From: Neorhodopirellula lusitana
GTDB lineage: Bacteria; Planctomycetota; Planctomycetia; Pirellulales; Pirellulaceae
Assembly: GCF_900182915.1 (NCBI RefSeq)
Contig: NZ_FXUG01000006.1
Coordinates: 186,001 to 250,000, forward strand
Length of the DNA stretch: 64,000 nt
Direction of reading: 5' to 3'
Positions 1-8,265 of this stretch are shown here, piece by piece (position 1 is the first letter of the stretch; every line of letters starts with the position of its first letter). The translations under genes were made by a program, and so were the position numbers. The notes beneath the pieces are model-generated. The model saw nothing but the letters and a program-made list of their open reading frames with translations. It did not search any database and had not been told where the DNA came from.

Positions 1-1
1 G

Positions 2-1342
2 GTCGACGCTGTTAGTCAGTTGGATTCGATTCAGCAATTGACGATTGAAGGCGTCAAGCTGACGGTTGAGCAGTTTCAGCGAGTGTGCCGCCTGCCGTTT
101 CTTAATACGATTCACTATGACAACTCGCACTTGGGTGATGTGGCGATCCAAGAAACCGAGTTTTCAGATTCGATTCAATATCTGGATTTCGGTCGTGCGA
201 GTTTGTCGCAAAAGACGCTCGAACGCCTGCTGGAATTACCCAACCTGAAGACGATTCGAGCAGACTTTTCGGGTGTCACTGAGTTGAGAATTCACGCATG
301 TGAGAAGCTCGTCACGATAGATACTCTTCCATTCGAATCTTTGGAAACAGTCGAATTATTGGATCTTCCGCGGATGACCAGTGGTGTGGTTGTGAAAGAG
401 GGGCTTCAGCGAATTCGCGTTGTGGGAGCACCGCGTCTGCAGGAGATTGTTGTAGGATCGGCGTGGCCCAAGGACTACGAGTTTGGACAATTAACTGGTG
501 TCACTCGCTTTGCGGCCGGTGGGCCTGAGGTGACCGACGATTTGTTTGAATCCTTGCTGACGTGCCGGAAACTAGATGAGCTTTCGTTCGCCTATCCGTC
601 GTTGTCGCGATCAGTGCTGGAACGCATGTCTGAATTGCGACACTTAACCAAGCTTGAGCTACCTGGCTGCGAGCTCAACGATTCCATTATTTCAAACTGG
701 CAGGGGCTCAGCCGGCTTCGACGAGTCTGCTTTGATGACACTGAAGTCGGGGGCGACACGATCGCCTGGCTGGCTACGCTAGAGAGTCTAAGGTCGCTGA
801 GTCTAAATTATCTTAAGTTGGACGTTGACGCTCGACAGACGATCTCGATGCTTCGGCAGGTCCCCAGTATGTCATTCGTGGAAACCCAATTGGATCCAGA
901 ACCTTTGATCCATTTGTTGTCAGGGCCTTCTCTAGAGGATCTTGATCTTTCCGGTACAGAGGTATCTAACGAACTGCTCGATGCCATTGCAGCGAACCGC
1001 ACCTTGCGGAGTTGTGTTCTGACGGACTGTCAGTTGGATCGTGAGTATCTCAGTCGCTTGTTCAACGACGATACTCGGTTAGTGGTGGAGTCGACCGAGT
1101 CAGACACTCAGTTGGTGCTTTCGTATTCGACTCGCTATGAGCGGTCAAGATCGGGATTCGAGTCGCGTCCACCGCATGGGATGCATCGACGAGGCCGACA
1201 TCGATTCCGCGAGCAACGGGACGAACCCTACCATGAGCCCCCTATGAATCCGTCGCCCGAGATCGGAGTGTCGCGATTGAATGAGCTGATCGCGACCGAA
1301 ACGTTCAAGATTGAAGATTTCCGCAAGGCATCAGGCCGCTAA
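2..1342 (+). CDS. Leucine-rich-repeat protein, 5' end outside window
   Basis: The reading frame is open from base 2 with no stop before the first TTG at 20, so the gene very probably begins upstream and only its C-terminal part (about 446 codons) is visible. The protein is built of irregular leucine-rich repeats of about 23-25 residues, such as LEDLDLSGTEVSNELL and LRSLSLNYLKL, typical of the ribonuclease-inhibitor-like LRRs common in planctomycetes. The last 70 residues depart from the repeat pattern and are rich in Arg, His, Pro and Glu, so probably disordered. No catalytic motif is seen; a protein-protein interaction role is inferred from the fold only. It converges with the kinase gene that ends at 1451. 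Confidence 0.75.
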   Translation, partial: VDAVSQLDSIQQLTIEGVKLTVEQFQRVCRLPFLNTIHYDNSHLGDVAIQETEFSDSIQYLDFGRASLSQKTLERLLELPNLKTIRADFSGVTELRIHACEKLVTIDTLPFESLETVELLDLPRMTSGVVVKEGLQRIRVVGAPRLQEIVVGSAWPKDYEFGQLTGVTRFAAGGPEVTDDLFESLLTCRKLDELSFAYPSLSRSVLERMSELRHLTKLELPGCELNDSIISNWQGLSRLRRVCFDDTEVGGDTIAWLATLESLRSLSLNYLKLDVDARQTISMLRQVPSMSFVETQLDPEPLIHLLSGPSLEDLDLSGTEVSNELLDAIAANRTLRSCVLTDCQLDREYLSRLFNDDTRLVVESTESDTQLVLSYSTRYERSRSGFESRPPHGMHRRGRHRFREQRDEPYHEPPMNPSPEIGVSRLNELIATETFKIEDFRKASGR

Positions 1343-1450
1343 AACATACCCGGAGGTCGGCTGCTGGAGCTTCATGCATCGGTTGAGTGACTGCCTGTTG
1401 CTCATTCGCCTCTGTGCCGAGTCCTCAGTCAATCAGTATCTATCAGTCCA

Positions 1451-4400
1451 TTAACCGATTTTTAGCACGGGGAAGGTCTCCACCGCTTGTTCCAGAAGGG
1501 TCATTGAAGCGAATGCCGGGTGCTTGCAAAGGACCAGCGGAAGCATGGGGAGTTGTGCGGAAATCAAACGAGCCAACATGTGGTCTGCGGGTTCCCGGTT
1601 GCTGGTGTCTTTGCGTCGAATTTGCAGAATTGCTTTGTTGAGCGTCTCGCCGAACGGTCCATAGGGCAACGCTTGCAGTCGCTCTTCCCGAGCGATGAAG
1701 TACTTTGTGTCGCCGTCACTTGGCGACCATTCAAGTTCCGGATCGGTGTTTGCGGCGGCAGCGTAATCTTCGCTCTGTTCGTAAAGGTCGATCAGCAATC
1801 CTCGGACGAACGACAAAGCCACTTCATCCTTTCCATCGCGAAGCATCGCGAGGTTAGCGCTGATCGCGCGGCTAGGGTAACCACGGAACCAATCTGCCCG
1901 AGCCAAGTCCGTCTTCAGGAAATAGGATGCCGGGTGCAGTCCGGTGGCACGGCGCAAGTACTGCAGACCACTCGCTTCGTTGAAGCGAATCATTTCCAAC
2001 CAGCCTGCTTGATGTTGAACTTGCCAGTGATGGGGGTGCTGTTTGGTTAAGAAGGTAAGCTTGGCCGTCGCTGAATCAAAATCGTTCAGGACTTGGTAGT
2101 CAAGCATCGCATCGGCGAGCATCGCGTCAGGGCTGGTTGGATCCAACAAAAGTGCTCGGGCGGTTGATTCTTGTGACAGCACGATCAGCTCGCCGACACG
2201 AGGAGCCGATTCGCGGCCGGCCAAGGTAATTGCAGTCAGCCCCAGTCCTGCATGCGCTTGTGCGTAATTGAAGTCGACTGAAACAGCGTGTTCAAAGCAC
2301 TTCAACGCCATTCTCAAACCAGCAGTCGAGTCTGGGTCGGAGCGGACGCGTCCCTTGATCAAACAAGTGAAGGCTTCGGGGTGATCGACTTCCGCTTCCT
2401 TGCCCGCCGTCAGCTCTCGTCCAATCCGCTCGGCCAAACGGTGAGCGAGTGCGGACTGCTCGATGAGATTTCCGCCCGCCGATGTGGGGACGTTCATCGC
2501 TTCGATCAATTTGCCGGTGCGGCCTGAGATGATTTCCAGATTGACGGTCATGATTTGTTGACCAGGCTGGGCTTCTGTGTAGGTACCCGTCACAATCGCA
2601 TCGACTTCCAGTAGCCGGGCAGCTTCACGAAAGTCAGCGGGTTGCGAGGCGGTCATGGGGACAAACTTGGGCACCATGAAATCGCTGATTCGCGATAGTT
2701 CGTTGACAAGCAGTCCGGACAGGAGTTCGCCGGTATCAAACGTCTTTTCGCCGGCTGGTCGTGGGACAGCATCTTCGCCTTCGATGATTGGAGTGGTGCC
2801 GGCTTTTTGGAAGGTAAGCACGCCGATGGATTTGATATCGGTCAGACGACCGGCCGAGGCTCCAGGAAGGAAGGCGGCTCCTAGAATTCCGCCGACTGTG
2901 GCTCCGATGCTCAGTTCGACCAGGCGCCGCCGGCTAATGACCACTTCGTGGGGAACGTTAGGTGGAACGATCGCTCGAGTTACGTTTGGTGATTGTGACT
3001 TGCCATCGGCGTGTTGGTTGTTGGGCCGCAATGACTGAACAACTTGGGCCGCGGTTGGCCGCTTGGCGGGGTCTTTCGCGAGCATCGCCAGGATCAGATC
3101 GGTGAGCCCGACATCATCGCGGCGCCGCATCGGATCCGGTAACGCTTGTTTCTCCAGCACAGCGGTGAAGCGTTTCGTGGCCGTCTCGCCTTCGAAGGCA
3201 GGCCGATCAAACATTGTCTCGAAGAGCACGCAGCCCAAGGCAAATACATCGGTTGCGGGCGTGATGACATCGCCGCGGGCTTGCTCGGGAGCCATGTAGC
3301 CGGGGGTTCCTAAGATCATTCCGGCGCGGGTTGCCGAATCAAATTCAGGGCGGCTGGAGTCATGCTTGGATTCCGCGGCAATCATCTCGCTCATGGAACT
3401 GAACGATGTTTGGGGAGCAGGCGTTTGGATTGCCGATTCCTGTTCAGCCCATATCGATGCGCTGATTCGGGACAATCCGAAATCGAACAACTTCAGGCTG
3501 GTGTGTTCTTTGGCAGCTTGTTGAGCAACGGAAGTGTGGCTGACCACCATCACATTTTCGGGTTTCAAGTCGCGGTGAATGACTCCGTTTTGGTGTGCGA
3601 CCGATAAGGCTTCCGCCAATTGCAGACCCCATCGCCGAATCTGTAGGACCGGAATCTGCTTGCCGCGTGTTGCGCGCAAGACTTGCATCAACGTTTGGCC
3701 ACGCAGGTGCTCCATCACGGCGTAGGGAAGTCCTTCGAACACGCCCACGTCGAAGAGTTCCACGATGTGTGGGTTGGTCAATCCAGCGACCGCCTTGGCT
3801 TCTCGCTGGAAACGCTCGATCAAGGAATCGGACTGTTTTCCTCGGACCGAAAGCATTTTGATTGCAACGGAGCGATCCAGGCGAGAATCGGTGGCCCGAT
3901 AGACAATTCCCATGCCACCGCGTCCGAGCACGCTGGTAAGAAGGTACGGGCCAATCTCAGTTCCCAGCGGGGGCAATCCATCGGCAATCAGCGCGGCGTT
4001 GTCGATTCCCTCAACCTGGTTTGCCGGCGTGTTGGGGGATCCGGGCGGGGTGAGTATCTGGGTCGGATACTCATGTCGCTCAGATCCGGCCACGGTGCCG
4101 GTTGCTGGGGTGTTGGCTGCCACTTTGTTGGCCGCCGTCTTATTGTGCCCGCCAGCAAATGCTTCTGGGCGAGTGGCCCCTGTGGAATTTGCTTGAGCGG
4201 TGCCTGGTGTGGGGGTTTGGCCTGTCTTTGTCTCCGACTCGACTTCCACGCGAATCGCTTCCAGTTCGTCACGCAGTAAGTCCGCGTATTCACCTCCGAA
4301 CCGTTGGATCAACGGTTCGATCTCGATATCTTCTGCCGTTTGGGTTGAAACCAACTTCGTTGGCCCGCTGCGGCGGGATTCACGCAATCGAGTCTCGTAT

Positions 4401-4459
4401 TCCATGCAGACCGCATCGAGTCGAGCTAACTCGCGTGCTGGTAAATCACTAAGATTCAT
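1451..4459 (-). CDS. Membrane-anchored serine/threonine protein kinase with TolB-like and TPR-like C-terminus
   Basis: 1002 residues. An N-terminal helical and low-complexity region (1-165) precedes a Hanks-type kinase domain (about 169-477) with the glycine loop LGRGGMGIVY, Lys201 in VAIKML, HRDLKPEN with Asp297, DFG at 326-328 and GTPGYMAPEQ. The stretch between DFG and APE is unusually long, about 60 residues, and Ser/Ala rich. A hydrophobic segment (about 513-535) after three arginines is the likely membrane anchor. The distal half resembles the TolB N-terminal domain (SIGVLTFQ, DAIVTGTYTEA) followed by TPR-like helices. The ATG overlaps the end of the upstream ECF sigma gene by 11 bp. 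In planctomycetes such pairs are thought to form signalling modules; the signal is unknown. Confidence 0.9.
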   Translation of the reverse strand: MNLSDLPARELARLDAVCMEYETRLRESRRSGPTKLVSTQTAEDIEIEPLIQRFGGEYADLLRDELEAIRVEVESETKTGQTPTPGTAQANSTGATRPEAFAGGHNKTAANKVAANTPATGTVAGSERHEYPTQILTPPGSPNTPANQVEGIDNAALIADGLPPLGTEIGPYLLTSVLGRGGMGIVYRATDSRLDRSVAIKMLSVRGKQSDSLIERFQREAKAVAGLTNPHIVELFDVGVFEGLPYAVMEHLRGQTLMQVLRATRGKQIPVLQIRRWGLQLAEALSVAHQNGVIHRDLKPENVMVVSHTSVAQQAAKEHTSLKLFDFGLSRISASIWAEQESAIQTPAPQTSFSSMSEMIAAESKHDSSRPEFDSATRAGMILGTPGYMAPEQARGDVITPATDVFALGCVLFETMFDRPAFEGETATKRFTAVLEKQALPDPMRRRDDVGLTDLILAMLAKDPAKRPTAAQVVQSLRPNNQHADGKSQSPNVTRAIVPPNVPHEVVISRRRLVELSIGATVGGILGAAFLPGASAGRLTDIKSIGVLTFQKAGTTPIIEGEDAVPRPAGEKTFDTGELLSGLLVNELSRISDFMVPKFVPMTASQPADFREAARLLEVDAIVTGTYTEAQPGQQIMTVNLEIISGRTGKLIEAMNVPTSAGGNLIEQSALAHRLAERIGRELTAGKEAEVDHPEAFTCLIKGRVRSDPDSTAGLRMALKCFEHAVSVDFNYAQAHAGLGLTAITLAGRESAPRVGELIVLSQESTARALLLDPTSPDAMLADAMLDYQVLNDFDSATAKLTFLTKQHPHHWQVQHQAGWLEMIRFNEASGLQYLRRATGLHPASYFLKTDLARADWFRGYPSRAISANLAMLRDGKDEVALSFVRGLLIDLYEQSEDYAAAANTDPELEWSPSDGDTKYFIAREERLQALPYGPFGETLNKAILQIRRKDTSNREPADHMLARLISAQLPMLPLVLCKHPAFASMTLLEQAVETFPVLKIG

Positions 4460-5105
4460 CTTCGCCTTCCTCTGACTGACGTCGTTCCGACCAGGTCTTA
4501 CGAATCAACTGCAGCCGTCGTTCGACGGCTCGCTTACTTAATTCCAGCTTGGTCGCAATTTCGTCGACTAGGTAACCGTCCATTCGAAGCACGGCGATTT
4601 CACGCAACTGTTCATCCGGCAAATCATCCAGTAGTTCTTCACAGGCCTCTGCCAATTCGACCTGAATATCGGGCGGGATGGCATCGTCGCCGCCGTGACC
4701 CCCGAGTTGTTCCAGCCCACCTTGGTTGGCTTCGCCAGCCGAGTCCAAGAACACCGATTCACCTCGCACGTTACCGCCACCACGTTTTTGACGTGTTTGA
4801 CGCCGCAGGTGCGCGTTCACTTTCCGGCTGGTGAGCGTGATGAGCAGACCCCACAAATTATCCGGGCCGGCCAAGTCCGGAAATTGATCACGCCTTACGC
4901 CAGCGATGAAACTATGGAACGCCGACAAAGCGATATCCTCTTCGTCTCCCGTCCGCCGGAGATTTTTGGGCAGACGGGTTCCGGCCAAACGCACCAACGG
5001 CTGAAAGTACCGTTCCCATAGAATGGTCGTTGACTGCTCGTCTCCGTCACGGACCTTTTCGAGCAATTTCGCAAAATGCTCAAGTGACAATTCATTCACT
5101 TTCAT
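4449..5105 (-). CDS. ECF-type RNA polymerase sigma factor
   Basis: 218 residues from the chosen ATG at 5105, preceded by GGGAGAA immediately upstream; the frame is open further to 5207 but that stretch lies inside ygfZ and does not look like sigma sequence. Region 2 is the helical stretch around ILWERYFQPLVRLAG and DEEDIALSAFHSF, and region 4 has an HTH near LVDEIATKLELSKRAVERR, with a poorly conserved Gly/Glu-rich linker between. This is the planctomycete type of ECF factor that sits next to a Ser/Thr kinase. It overlaps the 3' end of ygfZ by 14 bp and the kinase start by 11 bp, so translation of the three is probably coupled. Confidence 0.9.
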   Translation of the reverse strand: MKVNELSLEHFAKLLEKVRDGDEQSTTILWERYFQPLVRLAGTRLPKNLRRTGDEEDIALSAFHSFIAGVRRDQFPDLAGPDNLWGLLITLTSRKVNAHLRRQTRQKRGGGNVRGESVFLDSAGEANQGGLEQLGGHGGDDAIPPDIQVELAEACEELLDDLPDEQLREIAVLRMDGYLVDEIATKLELSKRAVERRLQLIRKTWSERRQSEEGEDES

Positions 5106-6207
5106 TTCTCCCACTGGAGTCGGGCAAAATGACGGTAGCGGTGAATTCTTGATCACCGATCTGTCCATATGCCAAGGTTCCCGGCTCAAAATGGCTGCGA
5201 CGAGCAAAACCTAATGCCAGACAAGTTTGCGAACCACAATCGGTGTTTGCTGCCACGCTGGTCAGCCGACCCACCGGCTTTGACTTCGTGGTGGGGACCG
5301 GTTCCGCCATCTCACGCGCCGCCTCGGGCGAGTCATACAATTTCAGGTTGGTTTCCGGCATCACGCTGGAATCCCCCAGCGTGATTTCCCAGGCGACTAG
5401 CTTCTTTTGAACCTGGCCCAGTGCGTCCAGCCGGGCGACTGTTTCTTGACCCAGGTAACAGCCTTTGGTGAACGAGATCGTTTGTGGCTCGCGATTGATC
5501 TCCTGTGGCAAGTTGGAATCGTCGATGTCGATCCCGTACCAGGGGAATCCTGCGGCAACTCTAAGACGGTGAAAGGTGGACAGTGCGTCGTTGTCCGCAA
5601 CCAATTGCACGTCCGCCGCATCGTCGATGAGTCCGACTTGCTTTGAGGCTGTGATGATCTGGGAAGCCGAGACGTCAGCCTTTGCCGGCGTCAACAGGAG
5701 CCAAGTTTGATCACTTTTGTCTGGACCGCATTTGTTTGAACTGCACCAAGGCACCGAATAGGCGTCCGCGGCCATCGTCCCTTCTAGGACCACGCTGCAA
5801 TACGACAGCGAGGCGCTGCCGTCTGGACCGGGTTGATCGGCTTCGGCAATCGCCTCTTTTTCGGGACTTACCTTTGGGCCAATCATCAACCAGGCTGTGA
5901 CTTCATTGTCCATCGTGACCGGGACGGCATCTTCGCGAATCGTATAGCGATCCGCATGCGCCGCAATCACTTCCGACTGTCCGGGTGCACCGACAAAACG
6001 AAACCCATCGTGCGTCTGGTAAACGAACCCGTGGCCCAGGCATTTGCCTTTGACGTTCGTGATGAACGTTTCCGTGCCAGCTTGATCGACCTGCAACGAC
6101 TTGATGGCGTTGGTGGTCAAGTTGTGCATGATGGCTTCGGCATCTTTGCCATTCAGGTCCATCACGCTCAATGCGGGTAGCTTGATCAGTTGTCCGTGTG
6201 ACATCAT
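5092..6207 (-). CDS. ygfZ: Folate-binding YgfZ/GcvT-like protein
   Basis: 371 residues. It carries the diagnostic YgfZ motif KGCYLGQETVAR about two thirds along the chain (around residue 250), with the conserved cysteine. The family binds tetrahydrofolate and supports Fe-S enzymes such as MiaB; that function is known for E. coli YgfZ and is inferred here. The N-terminal half matches the aminomethyltransferase-like fold (DLNGKDAEAIMHNLTTNAIK). The start is ATGATG, the first ATG overlapping the TGA of the LOG gene by 4 bp, and the 3' end overlaps the sigma gene, which is an unusual operon partner for a housekeeping protein. Cytoplasmic; no signal peptide. Confidence 0.9.
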   Translation of the reverse strand: MMSHGQLIKLPALSVMDLNGKDAEAIMHNLTTNAIKSLQVDQAGTETFITNVKGKCLGHGFVYQTHDGFRFVGAPGQSEVIAAHADRYTIREDAVPVTMDNEVTAWLMIGPKVSPEKEAIAEADQPGPDGSASLSYCSVVLEGTMAADAYSVPWCSSNKCGPDKSDQTWLLLTPAKADVSASQIITASKQVGLIDDAADVQLVADNDALSTFHRLRVAAGFPWYGIDIDDSNLPQEINREPQTISFTKGCYLGQETVARLDALGQVQKKLVAWEITLGDSSVMPETNLKLYDSPEAAREMAEPVPTTKSKPVGRLTSVAANTDCGSQTCLALGFARRSHFEPGTLAYGQIGDQEFTATVILPDSSGRNESE

Positions 6208-7301
6208 TCGGGAAAGGTCGTTTCAATGCTGGTAACGGGATGGCCGTTGATCTGGTTGATCAACATTCTTAAACGTCCAAGCGCGCGACGATTGAAGTGG
6301 AAAACCAAACGCGGAAGGTGAGCGAGATCGACCTCGCCGGATTCCTCGGGCAATGCGCCGGTCAGTTCAAACTTTCCTTTGACGACGATGTCGGCAAACT
6401 TATCTTGGATAATTTCGAGTTGCTCTTCTGATAACGGCGATCGCAACCGCAAAACCAGCCGGTCACGCACATACCGCATTGAGTGGTAGACCTGATAGAA
6501 GGTCAGCATTTCATCGACGGCTTCATCGACGGAATTGGTGATTTTGAATAACGCCCCGTCTTCCTGGCTGATCATCCCGTTCTTTAAAAGCTGGTTTTGA
6601 AAGAACTTGCCGAGGTCCTTCCAATAGCTTCCTTCGGGGTGATCTAAAAGCACCAGTGGAATCATGGTCTGTTTGCCCGTTTGCAGCAGCGTCAGTGTTT
6701 CCAGGGCTTCGTCGAGCGTGCCAAAGCCACCCGGCAAGCAAACCACACCACTGCATTCTTTGACAAACATCAGTTTGCGGGTGAAGAAGTATTTCAGCGT
6801 TACCAGTTTGGGGTCGTTTTCGATGTACTCGTTGGCGCCTTGTTCGAAAGGCAGCATGATGTTCAGTCCCATCGATGCGTCGCGGCCGGCGCCTTTATGG
6901 CCCGCTTCCATGATCCCGCCCCCGGCACCGGTGATCACCATCCAGCCGTGAGCAGCCATGCGGCGTCCCAGGTCGACGGCGCTCTTGTAATCTGGTTGAT
7001 CAGGTTGCGTCCGCGCGGAACCGAAAATCGTGACCTTTCGACGTTTACGGTAAGGTCGAAAAACCTGGAACGCGTAACGCAGTTCACGAAGCGTTCGCGA
7101 CAGAATCTTCAGGTCGCCACGAGCGGTTTCGTTTTTTTCGAGTCGATCAATCGTGTGCCGCATGACTTGATACAAGTCTTGCGAATCAATCTTAGAGATT
7201 GGATCGTCGGCGGGTTGCGGGCGGTGCAACTCATCTTCGCCGATGGCCTCGGTTGGCAGATTTCCAGTCTTTTGCTTCGGATCGGGCAGGTGACGATTCA
7301 T
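6204..7301 (-). CDS. LOG-family protein (putative nucleoside 5'-monophosphate phosphoribohydrolase)
   Basis: 365 residues. The Rossmann core carries both LOG-family signatures, GAGGGIMEAGHKGAG and CLPGGFGTLDEALE, the latter matching the PGGxGTxxE active-site motif. The family is often annotated as lysine decarboxylase, but characterised members cleave nucleotide monophosphates at the N-glycosidic bond, as in cytokinin activation. This is a long version: about 90 extra N-terminal residues and a C-terminal extension of about 100 residues are present beyond the core. It is the first gene of the overlapping chain LOG - ygfZ - ECF sigma - kinase. The specific substrate cannot be told from sequence. 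Confidence 0.88.
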   Translation of the reverse strand: MNRHLPDPKQKTGNLPTEAIGEDELHRPQPADDPISKIDSQDLYQVMRHTIDRLEKNETARGDLKILSRTLRELRYAFQVFRPYRKRRKVTIFGSARTQPDQPDYKSAVDLGRRMAAHGWMVITGAGGGIMEAGHKGAGRDASMGLNIMLPFEQGANEYIENDPKLVTLKYFFTRKLMFVKECSGVVCLPGGFGTLDEALETLTLLQTGKQTMIPLVLLDHPEGSYWKDLGKFFQNQLLKNGMISQEDGALFKITNSVDEAVDEMLTFYQVYHSMRYVRDRLVLRLRSPLSEEQLEIIQDKFADIVVKGKFELTGALPEESGEVDLAHLPRLVFHFNRRALGRLRMLINQINGHPVTSIETTFPE

Positions 7302-7677
7302 TCAATATTCCCAGGATCGAAGGTGCGGTTATGAAGGTGCAGGATCAAGGTGTTTGTCGCGGTAAGCATGTCTTTCATCGGCGACTTCGCCTTTCGCGAA
7401 CGGCTTAATTCTACAGGGCTGCCTGATCCAGCCCCAGATGCTTAGTCGTGGTGGACTTTAGCGGTTAGGGAAACGTCATCGAATACTCCGGCAAGACCGT
7501 CTGAATCCAGCAATTTTTCACTAAATTTCACTTCAAAATCACGTCGCAAATTCGTTGTGACTGGCTCAAGTTGAACCGAAATCTAAGCCGAAATGGGTTG
7601 GGTGCCACTCAAAATGAACTGCATCGGCGGCGACTTTTGGCAGCAGCTTAGGCCTGGACTGGAGAAGACAGCGAAGT
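7302..7677. other. Intergenic region between divergent genes
   Basis: 376 bp between the start of the LOG operon (minus) and the unknown protein at 7678 (plus). It must hold promoters for both directions. I see AT-richer sequence around 7500-7560 but no convincing -35/-10 pair, terminator hairpin or short gene. Confidence 0.5.
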
Positions 7678-8265
7678 ATGGGATCTAGCAAGGACGTGAC
7701 TATCGGTTACTTCAGTACGGTCAACACCGAGACGGCCGGGTGGACGGGGGGGTTGCTCGTCCTCAACGCCGCTGGCCGCCCACTCGAATTTCAGTGCACC
7801 CTACCTATTCGCCCTTCAAAAGCTCACGAGATTTTGTTTGGTAGCACGCTTCGTGAACACCTGATTAGTGAGGTGATCGGCCCAACGCTATTGCAAAAAT
7901 GTCGCACTCCGATCTCGCTTTTGTGCTGCCAGCAGGTAGAGGCACTTGCCTTGCAAGAAAATCTGCCACGTGTTGCCAGTTCCCCCACCGTGACAAGCGG
8001 AACTACCGCTACAGACCGCCAGGCTACCCTGGTCGGATACATGCGAGGCGCCGACGAGACTCGGAAGGCGATTTCGTCGCCTTCCTTGGCTGGCCACTGT
8101 GAGCTACCGATCGGTGATGCGACCCTTTTCGTCGCCATGGAACTGCTTGAGGCAACGCAAGCTGCAATCGACGGACTCAATGATATGGTCGATGCCACCG
8201 AGCCTTTCGAGCGGATCACCGAGGCGATCCGTGAAGCGCAAAGTCAAATGGCGAGGGCTGCTTAA
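7678..8265 (+). CDS. Conserved-looking protein of unknown function, upstream of SNF2 helicase
   Basis: 195 residues, mixed alpha/beta, no signal peptide or membrane segment. The N-terminal part (IGYFSTVNTETAGWTGGLLV, then PLEFQCTLPIRPSKAHEIL) reads as a folded domain; a Ser/Thr-rich linker around 105-120 and a helical C-terminus follow. I do not recognise the family. The stop codon TAA is followed directly by the GTG of the helicase gene, with no intervening base, so the two are almost certainly co-transcribed and coupled. The context suggests a partner of the helicase, but this is inference from position alone. Confidence 0.75.
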   Translation: MGSSKDVTIGYFSTVNTETAGWTGGLLVLNAAGRPLEFQCTLPIRPSKAHEILFGSTLREHLISEVIGPTLLQKCRTPISLLCCQQVEALALQENLPRVASSPTVTSGTTATDRQATLVGYMRGADETRKAISSPSLAGHCELPIGDATLFVAMELLEATQAAIDGLNDMVDATEPFERITEAIREAQSQMARAA

